Below are positions 28,146-36,851 of a stretch of DNA of 64,000 nt, piece after piece. Location: positions 620,001-684,000 of the forward strand of contig NZ_AP024851.1 of assembly GCF_024346675.1 (NCBI RefSeq). Reading direction: 5' to 3'. The DNA is from Photobacterium sanguinicancri. Its GTDB lineage: Bacteria > Pseudomonadota > Gammaproteobacteria > Enterobacterales > Vibrionaceae. Below the pieces are notes generated by a model. That model was not told the origin of the DNA. It was given only the letters and a program-made list of their open reading frames with translations, and did not search any database. Within the stretch, counting starts at the first letter, position 1. The number at the start of each line of letters is the position of its first letter. The position numbers and the translations under genes are program-made.

Positions 28146-28775
28146 ATGGGTGATAATAAGTGGGAAGCTTTTGCGCAGGACTTTGAACAGAGTAATAACT
28201 ATGTCGTTGGTGTAAAAGATATTACTTTGGTGAAGTCTGAACTGAGACGATTAAAAGATCTCGGCAATGTGTTAGAGCTTGGCTGTGGAAATGGTACTTA
28301 TACCGAATGTTTTTTAGATTCCGCCACAACGATTACAGCGACGGATATATCGGATCAAATGGTCACCATTACTTTTGACAGATTTGCTCAACAAGATCAT
28401 GTTAGCGTGGAAGTAGCGGATTGTTTTAAATTGCAGTATGCCGATGCTTCATTCGATACTGTTTTCATGGCGAATTTACTGCACGTTATACCTAAGCCTG
28501 AACTCGCTTTGGCTGAATGCTTTAGAGTACTAAAAGCGGGGGGACGACTTATCGTGCTGAGCTTTACTCTTCATGGTATGACTTGGTTAAACCAACTGAT
28601 GCTTAAATATCGTTACAGTCGAAAATATGGCACAAAATCGACATCGTCAATAATTCTTACGCCGCAGTTAGCAATCGAAATGATTCAACCGCGAGGTTTT
28701 AAAGTATCCTCGAGTTGCCTAATGGGCGCGAATGTAAAAGCGGTATACCTTCGTGCTGAGAAGGTAGATAAATAG
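28146..28775 (+). CDS. Class I SAM-dependent methyltransferase
   Basis: This 209-residue cytoplasmic enzyme has the Rossmann methyltransferase fold. Motif I is VLELGCGNGTYTE, the acidic end of strand 2 is in ITATDISDQM, and later motifs read VADCFKLQYADASFDTVFMA and ECFRVLKAGGRLIVLSF, as in UbiE-type or small-molecule methyltransferases. The substrate is unknown. The frame is open from 28047, but ATG 28146 follows GGGGCGG by 5 bases and fits the family start. It appears monocistronic. The TAGCACA repeat lies upstream and could affect its leader. Confidence 0.82.
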   Translation: MGDNKWEAFAQDFEQSNNYVVGVKDITLVKSELRRLKDLGNVLELGCGNGTYTECFLDSATTITATDISDQMVTITFDRFAQQDHVSVEVADCFKLQYADASFDTVFMANLLHVIPKPELALAECFRVLKAGGRLIVLSFTLHGMTWLNQLMLKYRYSRKYGTKSTSSIILTPQLAIEMIQPRGFKVSSSCLMGANVKAVYLRAEKVDK

Positions 28776-28787
28776 GGTATTGAAAAG

Positions 28788-28813
28788 AAGCCTTTCGCGA
28801 ATTCAAAAGGCTT
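28788..28813 (+). terminator. Hairpin after the methyltransferase gene
   Basis: AAGCCTTT / AAAGGCTT with a 10-nt loop lies 12 bases after the stop. The T-tract is weak. Confidence 0.5.
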
Positions 28814-28878
28814 TAGACTCTATATTTTGCTTAAGTCTAGTGGCTGTTTTTATTGTTCTGAGTCCTGAGTCCTGGGTT

Positions 28879-29394
28879 TTATAACAAGCCCGCCAGCTTA
28901 GCTTTCATATAGGTTGCAATCGTTTTTGCATCTTGAATGGTATTGTTCGCGATCAGTGATTCAAACTCTTCAATACTCATGGTAATGACTTCGATGATCT
29001 CATCATCATCAAGTTCGCCGTGAGTTGTTTGTAGATCTTTAGCTAGAAAAAGATGCTGAACTTCATCGCAAAAACCGGGTACGGGTAATAATTGCCCGAG
29101 ACTCACCCAGCTCTTAGCTGCTAATTGGGTTTCCTCTGCTAATTCACGGTGGGCGCAAACTTCTATTTGCTCACTATCTTCAAGTGTTCCTGCTGGGAAT
29201 TCTAAAATCCATTGTTTAATGGCGGGGCGGTATTGATTGACAAGAACTAAGTCACCACTTTCTGTAACGGGAATAATGATGACTGCGCCAGGGTGTTTTA
29301 CGGTAGTGAAACGTATGACTCGGCCATCAGGCAACGTTTGGCCCTCCTCTTCGACAGAGAAGCATTTCCATTGGCAAAGTGTTGTTGTTTTCAT
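28879..29394 (-). CDS. Nudix hydrolase (ADP-ribose pyrophosphatase-like)
   Basis: This 171-residue enzyme hydrolyses nucleoside diphosphate derivatives using Mg2+. The complete Nudix box lies at residues 69-91: G69, E75, R83-E84-L85 and E87-E88. The preceding VNQYRPAIKQWILEFPAG is typical of the ADP-sugar/ADP-ribose branch (NudF/NudE-like) rather than of MutT. A good ribosome site (AGGAG, 7 bases) supports ATG 29394. It stands alone between the methyltransferase and gltS. The exact substrate is not settled. Confidence 0.88.
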   Translation of the reverse strand: MKTTTLCQWKCFSVEEEGQTLPDGRVIRFTTVKHPGAVIIIPVTESGDLVLVNQYRPAIKQWILEFPAGTLEDSEQIEVCAHRELAEETQLAAKSWVSLGQLLPVPGFCDEVQHLFLAKDLQTTHGELDDDEIIEVITMSIEEFESLIANNTIQDAKTIATYMKAKLAGLL

Positions 29395-29573
29395 TATGTA
29401 CTCCTAGCGAAACTATGGTTGGCAACGATAGGTCATTATACCAAGGTCAATAATGCCAATCCCATCAATTACCAAATCATTCTTGCTGGTTAAAGTTATT
29501 GATAACAGTGTTATAGATTTTGTAGGTAGAACCACTCGCTAACTAGCATGAATGATGTGAAAGTAAGAGTAGG

Positions 29574-29602
29574 GCTGACGCTTAGCTTTTGTTAGCGTCA
29601 GC
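29574..29602 (-). terminator. Hairpin downstream of gltS
   Basis: GCTGACGCT / AGCGTCAGC with an 11-nt loop lies 30 bases past the gltS stop. It is GC-rich but lacks a long T-tract on the minus strand. Confidence 0.6.
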
Positions 29603-29631
29603 TCGTTATTGGCAGTGTGAAAGTTGGGGTA

Positions 29632-30858
29632 TTAAGAGATAAATCCGATAAAGTAAGGAATGATTAAGGCGTTAGCCAAATCGATAAAGAAAGCACAAAC
29701 CAGAGGCACGATGATAAAGGCTTGGTGGGAGTTACCATATTTTTGAGCAACCGCTGACATATTTGCCATTGCCGTCGGTGTCGACCCAAGCGATATACCG
29801 CCAAACCCCGCACAAACCACTGCTGCATCATAGGTTTTTCCCATTAATGGGAAGATAACAAAGATGGCGATACAAACCGCGACAATGAACTGTGCGCCAA
29901 GAATAACAAAGATAGGGCCAGCTAAATCAATTAACGCCCATAATTGCATGCTCATCAGTGACATTGCTAGGAATGCACCCAAGGCAATATCTGCTATCAA
30001 GGCAACCGCGGGTTTACGCGAGGGCCAACGCGTACCTGTTAGGCGAGGATAGGAGGCTGGTACAAGGTTTGAGATTAGAATACCGGCAAACAAACAAGTG
30101 ACAAAAAGAGGCAGTTCTAAGCCAGCTGATGCAACCGCTTTGTTTAGGATTGCGCCTAAGATAATACAAATGTGGATAGCTAACACAGCATCAAGAAAAT
30201 CATAAGCGTTGATCTTAGGTTGTGGCTCAGACTGTTTTGTACCTATGTCCATTTCCTCATCTTTCGATGGGGTTAAATTATGTTTGTTGATCAGATACTT
30301 TGCGATTGGTCCCCCCATAATACTGGCGAGAATTAATCCAAATGTTGCGCTGGCAATACCGATTTCCATTGCGGTATCTAAATCAAAGGTTTCACCAATT
30401 TTGGGTGCCCAAGCGATAGCTGTGCCGTGACCTCCAATCAATGAGACTGTACCGCTTAATAAACCAAATGCCGCAGGTTGGTCGAGTAAGGTCGCGATAC
30501 CAATGCCTGTGATGTTTTGAATGAGCATATAGCCGATTGTAATAGAAAGCAGGATGATGAGTGGCTTGCCGCCCTTGAATAAATCAGTAAGGCTGGCGTT
30601 AATACCGATAGTGGTGAAAAAGTACACCAGTAACAAATCACGAGCGGCTAGCTCGAATTGCACATCAATATTAGTGGCATAGTGCAAAATGGCAAAAGTG
30701 ATGGAGATTAAAATACCGCCTGATACTGGCTCGGGAATACTGAACTCACGCAGCCAATAACTCGCTTGGGTTAAGCGCCGACCAACAAAAAGCACAATAA
30801 TGCCAAGTGTCACCGCCAAGAAAGATTCGATGTGGAGTACACCGTCGATATAGTTCAT
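29632..30858 (-). CDS. gltS: Sodium/glutamate symporter
   Basis: GltS (408 residues) brings glutamate into the cell with sodium. The sequence is typical: about ten membrane helices and two inverted halves with glycine-rich re-entrant loops, seen as GLLSGTVSLIGGHGTAIAWA and, in the second half, VVCAGFGGISLGSTPTAMA. The hydrophilic central loop (NKHNLTPSKDEEMDIG..) is also expected. A strong AGGAGGAG precedes ATG 30858. It is monocistronic. Glutamate uptake is relevant to osmoadaptation and nitrogen supply in marine bacteria. Confidence 0.95.
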   Translation of the reverse strand: MNYIDGVLHIESFLAVTLGIIVLFVGRRLTQASYWLREFSIPEPVSGGILISITFAILHYATNIDVQFELAARDLLLVYFFTTIGINASLTDLFKGGKPLIILLSITIGYMLIQNITGIGIATLLDQPAAFGLLSGTVSLIGGHGTAIAWAPKIGETFDLDTAMEIGIASATFGLILASIMGGPIAKYLINKHNLTPSKDEEMDIGTKQSEPQPKINAYDFLDAVLAIHICIILGAILNKAVASAGLELPLFVTCLFAGILISNLVPASYPRLTGTRWPSRKPAVALIADIALGAFLAMSLMSMQLWALIDLAGPIFVILGAQFIVAVCIAIFVIFPLMGKTYDAAVVCAGFGGISLGSTPTAMANMSAVAQKYGNSHQAFIIVPLVCAFFIDLANALIIPYFIGFIS

Positions 30859-31037
30859 TACTCCTCCTGAGAAATGGGTATCCAGTTTATTAATATATGT
30901 TAGTGATTGCCTATCAAATTATCCTAGCGGGGTTATGTAACGACATCCACTAGAGTCAGCTAAAGTTTCTATAATCATTAAAAACTGATGTTAATGTCTC
31001 ATTTTACAGTGTTTTTTCCGCAATAATGTGTGAGTAA

Positions 31038-31061
31038 GGTGTACACCTTTCGATGTACACC
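31038..31061 (-). terminator. Hairpin at the end of the RND operon
   Basis: GGTGTACA / TGTACACC with an 8-nt loop lies just after the outer-membrane channel gene. The T-tract is poor; the position supports a terminator. Confidence 0.55.
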
Positions 31062-31069
31062 ACGATCGA

Positions 31070-32614
31070 TTATAGGCTTACTAATGTTTCACTTGCTCCA
31101 CTTGTTTCATTCGAGTTGGCGGTTGGTATTGGTTGTTGTTCACTTGGTGGTGGAGTTATCTGCCAGTCACCACCAAGTGCTTTATACACAGCAATGGTGA
31201 TATTCGCTGTTTGGAGGCGGGCTGCCAATTGACTGTCTTGAACCATGCGTTGTTGGCGTTGTGCATCAAGTACTGATAGATGATCAATCAAGCCTGCTTT
31301 ATAAAGTGATTTTGCCTTACTAACAGCGAGGTCTGTTGCTGCTAATGCTTCATCAATTTGTTTCTGGGTTTCTTGTGAGCGACCATAAGCAAATAAACTG
31401 GAATCGACTTCTGTAATCGCGGCATTGACCGTATGTTCATATTGCAACGCAGCAGATTGGAAACGTGCTTCATTCATTTTTACTGCGGCTTTTCCTCGGC
31501 CGCCATCAAATACATTCCAGTTAATACCTACGCTACCAGCCCATCCAAAAGAATCACTGCTAAACAGATCATCAAAACTGCTGGCAGATACGCCAGGTGT
31601 GCCTGTTAGGAAAAATTTCGGATATCGATTCGCAATGCTGGCAGCGAGTTCCTCATTTACTGCGGCCATTTCACGTTCCGCGGCGCGAATATCAGGGCGA
31701 CGTTTCAGTAAATCTGAAGGTAAGCCCGTTGGAATCACGCCTTGCAGGGTAGGAAGCCTTTCCGAACGAGCTAACCGTATATCCACTTGGGTCAATGGTT
31801 CGTTGAGTAATAAAGCAATTCTGTGTTTATGTGCTTGCTCTGCAATTTCTAATTGTGGGATCAGCGCCTCTGTTGCGGCTAAAGCGGCTGTTGCTTGTGC
31901 GTAATCCAACTGCGAACCATAACCACTTTTAACGACTTTTTTTATCAGTTGGCGTGTCTTTCTTTGGTCTTCAATGTTCGCCTGCGCTAATGCCTTTCGC
32001 TCTTGTGCGCCACGGTATTGCAGGTAGTTATGGATCAAATCTGCCGTTAATAAGGTATGTAGCCCCGATGTCATTATTTCTGCTTGTTCTACGCGGATTT
32101 GAGCCGCGTCAGCTTGGCGGTCTATACGACCAAAAAGATCTAACTCCCAAGCGATAGAGGCACCGATATAGCCACCGTCATGTTGATTATCCATTAAGGT
32201 AACGTTAGATGGCAGTTGAGGGCTAACTGGCGGGATAGCAATGGGGTTGACTAATGGCCCTGCTAACGAATCATTTTTACTGATCTGATAGTTATAATAT
32301 CCCGCTCCAACACTGATTGTTGGCACTTTGAACGAGGCAACCATAGTTTGGTATTGATTCGCCATTTTGATGCGTTCTGCGGCGACTTTTAGCGACACGT
32401 TTTGCTGTTGCATGTCGTTGATTAACATGTTTAATGTGTCGTCGTTTAGTTGCTGCCACCATAAGTCGCTTGATGCTGTGTTAGTTGTGTTTGTATGCAG
32501 GTATGACTCCGCTATAGATACCATAGGGGCTTGATAATCAGGTCCAACTGCACAGCCTGTTAACAACATAGCAAGAGCAATGGGGGCTAATTTTCGTGTT
32601 GTAGAAAACGTCAT
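31070..32614 (-). CDS. Outer-membrane efflux channel lipoprotein (OprM/NodT type)
   Basis: This 514-residue protein is the outer-membrane exit duct of the tripartite RND pump. It has a lipoprotein signal (LAPIALAMLLTGCAVGPDYQ, lipobox LTGC) and the OprM/NodT N-terminus PDYQAP. Two repeats of the outer-membrane-factor family follow, with VKSGYGSQLDYAQATAALAA in the first and LYKAGLIDHLSVLDAQRQQ in the second. The segment LPSDLLKRRPDIRAAEREMA is diagnostic. The C-terminal tail after 490 is Ser/Thr/Gln-rich. It starts 8 bases after the pump gene, with TAGGAG upstream, so the three genes are one operon. Confidence 0.93.
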   Translation of the reverse strand: MTFSTTRKLAPIALAMLLTGCAVGPDYQAPMVSIAESYLHTNTTNTASSDLWWQQLNDDTLNMLINDMQQQNVSLKVAAERIKMANQYQTMVASFKVPTISVGAGYYNYQISKNDSLAGPLVNPIAIPPVSPQLPSNVTLMDNQHDGGYIGASIAWELDLFGRIDRQADAAQIRVEQAEIMTSGLHTLLTADLIHNYLQYRGAQERKALAQANIEDQRKTRQLIKKVVKSGYGSQLDYAQATAALAATEALIPQLEIAEQAHKHRIALLLNEPLTQVDIRLARSERLPTLQGVIPTGLPSDLLKRRPDIRAAEREMAAVNEELAASIANRYPKFFLTGTPGVSASSFDDLFSSDSFGWAGSVGINWNVFDGGRGKAAVKMNEARFQSAALQYEHTVNAAITEVDSSLFAYGRSQETQKQIDEALAATDLAVSKAKSLYKAGLIDHLSVLDAQRQQRMVQDSQLAARLQTANITIAVYKALGGDWQITPPPSEQQPIPTANSNETSGASETLVSL

Positions 32615-32622
32615 AGTAACTC

Positions 32623-35600
32623 CTAAATTTGCTCTGCTGTGGTTGTTTCTATTAATGTTGAGGTGTCTTTTGTCGTTAGCTTATAAATAGCAGGCATCAC
32701 CAATAATGACAGTATCGTTGCCGCAGCAAGTCCGCCTATAATCGTGGCTGCCATTTGATCGAAGAGTAAGTCGCTAAGCAGTGGGATCATGCCAAGAGCC
32801 GTGGTTAATGCTCCCATTGAAATCGCCATAGTACGGTTTACGGTCGCTTCTTTGATCGCATCTGACAGGGCTAAACCATTCTTTCGTTCAAGCTCTATTT
32901 GATCCATCAAAACGATACCGTTTTTGATAATCATGCCCGTGAGGGTAATTGCACCAATCAATGCCATAAAGCCAAATGGCTTGCCAAAACCCAGCAAGGC
33001 GAAAGTGGCACCAGTAGCGGCAAGTGGAATAGTGGCAAGAATAATGACGGGTTGCTTAAAGCTATTGAACATCGCAACCAAAATCACGACCATGATCAGC
33101 ATGGCTTTTGGTAGTTGTTTGAAAATATCGGTAATTGCTTTATTTTCATCATAATATTCGCCACCCCATTCCATGTGGTAGCCAGGAGGAAGCGCGATCG
33201 CTTCAATATCGGCTTTGATCGCATTACGCACTCTCGCTGGGGTTGAATCACGGCTGACACCAGCTTGCGCCGTGATGGTTTTCAAGCGGTCACGACGCCA
33301 AATCATACTTTCTTCAGCGGAAAGCGTAAAACCATCAACTACCTGCCCGAGTGGAACCGTATGTAAGCCAAGTAATGATTTTACTGGCAGTGTTTCTAAC
33401 GAGGCCATGGTTTGCTCTGAACCACGAAGTTGAATTGGGATCAGTTCATCATTTAGGTTCATTTGACCAAGTGGCATGCCATTTGATGCTCTCTTCATCG
33501 CGAATGCAATATCAGCTCGGTTGATCCCTGCACGACGTAATTTTTCTTGATTAGTAATAGGGGTCATGACTTTACTGGTCTGACGCCAATCATCACGTAC
33601 ATACTTACTTTCTGGGTGTGCTGCCATAATGGTTTTCGCTTGCTCTGCAAGACGATGCAAAACGGTTACATCAGGGCCTGAGAACCGTGCTTCTACTGCG
33701 TATTTATCTGCGGTAGCCAGCTTCAGACCACGGAAACGAGGTTCTGCGTTAGGGTAATTCGCCGTTAGCCATTTATCACCACGCGCAATTAGCGTGGTGA
33801 TCCCTTCAAAGTTTGTTGTGTTGATGAGTATTTGGCCATAGGCGGGATCGAGCGGCTCTGGTTCTACAGTGACAGAGAAACGAGGTACGCTCGCGCCAAT
33901 CATAGTTGAGATGCTTTCGACTTCAGGTTGAGATCGTAACCATTGCTCAATTTCTTTCATGTCAGCAGATGTTTGTTCGATTTTTGCGCCGTTTGGTAGC
34001 CAGTAATCGAGGAAAACAACAGGGCGATCAGATTGCGGAATGAAGTTTACATTAATGTAGGGAACGGCAAGTGCTGTCACTATGATAAGCGGGATCAAAC
34101 CTGCGAGTGTTTTTGCTGGGTGATCGACGGTCCAATGAATGCATTGTTTTAATCGGTTTGGTTTTGTGCCTGATTTGACAGTTTGTGGTTTAATGAATAG
34201 CCAGCACATTAAGGCGGTAAATGTCATGGCTACAAACCATGAAAGCAACAGTGATGCGGCAATAATATAGAAGACAGAACCCGCAAATTCAGCTGCATCT
34301 GTTTTAGAAAATAAAACGGGGCTGGCACCCATGATAGCAATAACTGTAGCGCCAAGCAGGGGTAGTGTCGTTTCTTTCACTGAATCAATGGCAGCGACTG
34401 TACGTTCTATGCCTTTGTTGAGCTTTGACTGCATCATATCTGTGATGACAATGGCATTATCTACAAGCATGCCTAATGCAAGAATAAATGTGCCTAAAGA
34501 TACACGATGTAAATCAATATTGTAGACGTTCATGTACACAAGCGTTAATAGAATAGTGAGTAGCAAACTACCACCGACGATAGAAGCACTTTTAAAGCCC
34601 ATGAAGACCCAAAGAACAATGAAGACGATTGCCACACTTTCTAATAGGTTCATGACAAAATCATCGATTGATTTTTGTACTTCTTCAGGTTGATAGGCCA
34701 CTGTTGATATTTCAACACCCAGCGGTAAGGTTTGCTTGAAGTCTTCAATAATTGTATTTATTGAGTCGCCAAGTGAGACAACATTAATACTTTGAACTGG
34801 ACTAACGGCTAATGTGACAGCGGGTTCGCCATTAAAGCGGTTTTCAGTTAATGCTGGTGTTTGGTAACCCATAGTGACATTGGCAATGTCAGCTAAGCGA
34901 ATAAGTCCGGTCCCCAATTCGCTGACGCCGCCTTTGATGACGAGATTTTTAACGTCGGCCAGTGATTGGAAGTCACTACTTTGGTTGACACGAATGCGTT
35001 CTTGGCCTGCATCGAATTGACCTGCTTCAAACACCATGTTTTGGGAGTTCAATTGGTTCCAAATTTGAGATGCTGACAAACCATACTGTGCTAGACGCTC
35101 GTCTGGTAAATCAATATAAACAGCGCGCGGTTGAACCCCATGAAGTTCTATTTTTTTGATACCATCGACAGCTTTTAATTGGCGTTGAAGCGTTTCTGCA
35201 TATCGGCGTAATTCTTCTGGCGCGGCATCGGTACTATGAATTGAAAATAGCATGCCGTAGACTTCAGAAAATTCATCTTGAACGATATTCATTTGTGCGG
35301 TTGCAGGTAAGAGCAAGCTCACATCATTAACTTTTCGACGTAATAAATCCCATTGCTGTGGTAAATCGTCAGAGTTGAGGTTTTCTTTCAAATCAACAAA
35401 TACCATTGACAGACCCGGTCGCGACAGTGAACGTAGTCGATTGAGTGAGCCCATTTCTTGAAGTTTAGTTTCTATGGTATCGGTGACTTGATACTCGACT
35501 TCTTTTGCGGAAGCACCAGGGTACAGCGTCACGACAACAGCCGTTTTAACCGTAAAGCTAGGATCTTCTAATTTGCCTAAATCGAAGTAAGAGTAAAGCC

Positions 35601-35676
35601 CTGCAATAATGCTTAGTACGCTGAAAAAGATGACGAATGTTCGCTGGCGTATAGCGAATTCGGCTAAATTGATCAT
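32623..35676 (-). CDS. RND multidrug efflux pump, inner-membrane subunit
   Basis: This 1017-residue protein is a proton-driven RND exporter of the HAE1 (AcrB-like) family, with twelve membrane helices and two large periplasmic loops. Helix 4 carries the proton-relay aspartates as GMLVDNAIVITDMMQ. LYPGASAKEVEYQVTDTIE and the C-terminal helix segments are typical. It resembles the TriC/MexK branch more than AcrB, judging from the N-terminal LGKLEDPSFTVKTA. It is the middle gene of an adaptor-pump-channel operon, 9 bases after the adaptor. Substrates could include biocides, dyes or bile salts; none can be read from the sequence. Confidence 0.95.
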   Translation of the reverse strand: MINLAEFAIRQRTFVIFFSVLSIIAGLYSYFDLGKLEDPSFTVKTAVVVTLYPGASAKEVEYQVTDTIETKLQEMGSLNRLRSLSRPGLSMVFVDLKENLNSDDLPQQWDLLRRKVNDVSLLLPATAQMNIVQDEFSEVYGMLFSIHSTDAAPEELRRYAETLQRQLKAVDGIKKIELHGVQPRAVYIDLPDERLAQYGLSASQIWNQLNSQNMVFEAGQFDAGQERIRVNQSSDFQSLADVKNLVIKGGVSELGTGLIRLADIANVTMGYQTPALTENRFNGEPAVTLAVSPVQSINVVSLGDSINTIIEDFKQTLPLGVEISTVAYQPEEVQKSIDDFVMNLLESVAIVFIVLWVFMGFKSASIVGGSLLLTILLTLVYMNVYNIDLHRVSLGTFILALGMLVDNAIVITDMMQSKLNKGIERTVAAIDSVKETTLPLLGATVIAIMGASPVLFSKTDAAEFAGSVFYIIAASLLLSWFVAMTFTALMCWLFIKPQTVKSGTKPNRLKQCIHWTVDHPAKTLAGLIPLIIVTALAVPYINVNFIPQSDRPVVFLDYWLPNGAKIEQTSADMKEIEQWLRSQPEVESISTMIGASVPRFSVTVEPEPLDPAYGQILINTTNFEGITTLIARGDKWLTANYPNAEPRFRGLKLATADKYAVEARFSGPDVTVLHRLAEQAKTIMAAHPESKYVRDDWRQTSKVMTPITNQEKLRRAGINRADIAFAMKRASNGMPLGQMNLNDELIPIQLRGSEQTMASLETLPVKSLLGLHTVPLGQVVDGFTLSAEESMIWRRDRLKTITAQAGVSRDSTPARVRNAIKADIEAIALPPGYHMEWGGEYYDENKAITDIFKQLPKAMLIMVVILVAMFNSFKQPVIILATIPLAATGATFALLGFGKPFGFMALIGAITLTGMIIKNGIVLMDQIELERKNGLALSDAIKEATVNRTMAISMGALTTALGMIPLLSDLLFDQMAATIIGGLAAATILSLLVMPAIYKLTTKDTSTLIETTTAEQI

Positions 35677-35685
35677 GGTGATTCC

Positions 35686-36765
35686 TTATAACGTTTTGAT
35701 GATCAATGTCGGAGCATTATCACCGGGCGTTAAATAGCTGCTACCACTGATAACGACATAATCATCAGCGACGAAATTGCCAGTAACACAGGCGCTGTAG
35801 GCATCTAAAGATTGCAGATCAACGCTTTCTCGAGCGATAAGGTTATTGCGAATAAGGTGGACATGCATGTCTTCTTTATTTCCAATTAAGGCAGAGTAAG
35901 GTAAGCAGTAATCACTGTCTGAGAGCGATAGAGGGGTACTGACGGTTACTGTTTTTCCTGGGAAAAGTTCACGGTCATAATCGTCAAGGGTTAACGTTAC
36001 TGTGTAGGTCTGTTTGATAAGATTGGGTGTTGTGGTGATTTCAGAAACCGTCGCCAGCAAACTTTTGTCAGATTGGAACCAAGAAAGGGCAGCAATTTGG
36101 TTTAACTCGAATTTTGCAATGAGGCTTTCTGGCACGTCAATTTCAACTTCAAGTCGGTTGTTTTGTTGAAGTGTGAGAACGGCACGCCCAGGCAGGACCT
36201 GTTCAAAGCTATCAAGCGTGATATCGCCAATAACGCCATTGAAAGGAGCAGTTAATGTGGTATAGCTTAAGGTGTCTGTTGCACGTTGAATATTTTTTTC
36301 AACTACTTTGACGGCCGATAAACTGCGTTCGTATCCACTGATAGCGCGGTCAAGATTAACATTGGCAATGGCATCATCTTGTGTTGCTTGTTTAACGCGT
36401 TTTAGCTCGGCTTTCGCGAGTTTATGGGCAGATCTCGCTTCTAACATGCGAGCTTGTAGTTCCTCAAGGGCGACTTGATAGTCATGAGGATCAAGTTGAG
36501 CAAGTGCTTGGCCTTTAGTGACCACGTCACCTTTTTTTACCCAAATATTTGTGATTGTCCCAGGAACACGAAAAGCTAATGCCGCTTGTTCCTGCGATTG
36601 AACCACACCACTAAAATACTTCTGAGTTGTTGGCTGTGCTGTTTGTAGTTCAATAACTTGAACGGGACGCTCTGCTTTAGTTACAGGTATAGAAGAGATA
36701 CTTTGATTGCAACCAGTGAGGCTGACAAGTAATGCCGCCAAGGTGGTTTTGGTGAATGTATTCAT
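35686..36765 (-). CDS. RND efflux periplasmic adaptor (membrane fusion lipoprotein)
   Basis: This 359-residue protein links the RND pump to the outer-membrane channel. It starts with a lipoprotein signal (LLVSLTGCNQSIS) and so is anchored in the inner membrane. The domains are a lipoyl half (GVVQSQEQAALAFRVPGTI and VKKGDVVTKGQALAQLDPHD), a central helical hairpin of about 70 residues, the second lipoyl half (YTTLTAPFNGVIGD), and beta-barrel and membrane-proximal domains. AGGAG lies 7 bases before the ATG. That site and the A of the ATG are part of a perfect inverted repeat, so expression may be controlled at this point. Confidence 0.93.
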   Translation of the reverse strand: MNTFTKTTLAALLVSLTGCNQSISSIPVTKAERPVQVIELQTAQPTTQKYFSGVVQSQEQAALAFRVPGTITNIWVKKGDVVTKGQALAQLDPHDYQVALEELQARMLEARSAHKLAKAELKRVKQATQDDAIANVNLDRAISGYERSLSAVKVVEKNIQRATDTLSYTTLTAPFNGVIGDITLDSFEQVLPGRAVLTLQQNNRLEVEIDVPESLIAKFELNQIAALSWFQSDKSLLATVSEITTTPNLIKQTYTVTLTLDDYDRELFPGKTVTVSTPLSLSDSDYCLPYSALIGNKEDMHVHLIRNNLIARESVDLQSLDAYSACVTGNFVADDYVVISGSSYLTPGDNAPTLIIKTL

Positions 36766-36797
36766 AAGATAGCTCCTTGATGTTATGAGCTATCTTA
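36765..36797 (-). promoter_or_regulatory. Perfect 11-bp inverted repeat over the ribosome site of the RND operon
   Basis: TAAGATAGCTC / GAGCTATCTTA with an 11-nt spacer. On the transcript it would form a hairpin that holds part of the Shine-Dalgarno AGGAG and the first base of the adaptor start codon. As DNA it could equally be a repressor operator. Confidence 0.7.
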
Positions 36798-36822
36798 CAA
36801 TCGAACAGTATTCGGATAATCG

Positions 36823-36840
36823 GTGATTAATGAGAATCAC
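36823..36840. promoter_or_regulatory. Possible LysR-type operator before the RND operon
   Basis: GTGATT-N6-AATCAC is a perfect dyad containing a T-N11-A core, the minimal LysR-type pattern. It lies between the regulator gene and the adaptor gene, about 58 bases before the latter. The match is short, so chance cannot be excluded. Confidence 0.4.
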
Positions 36841-36851
36841 TGTCCTAAAAC

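Noticed and set aside
28858..28873. Short direct repeat TGAGTCC between the methyltransferase and Nudix genes
   Set aside because: Only two units; no sign of function.
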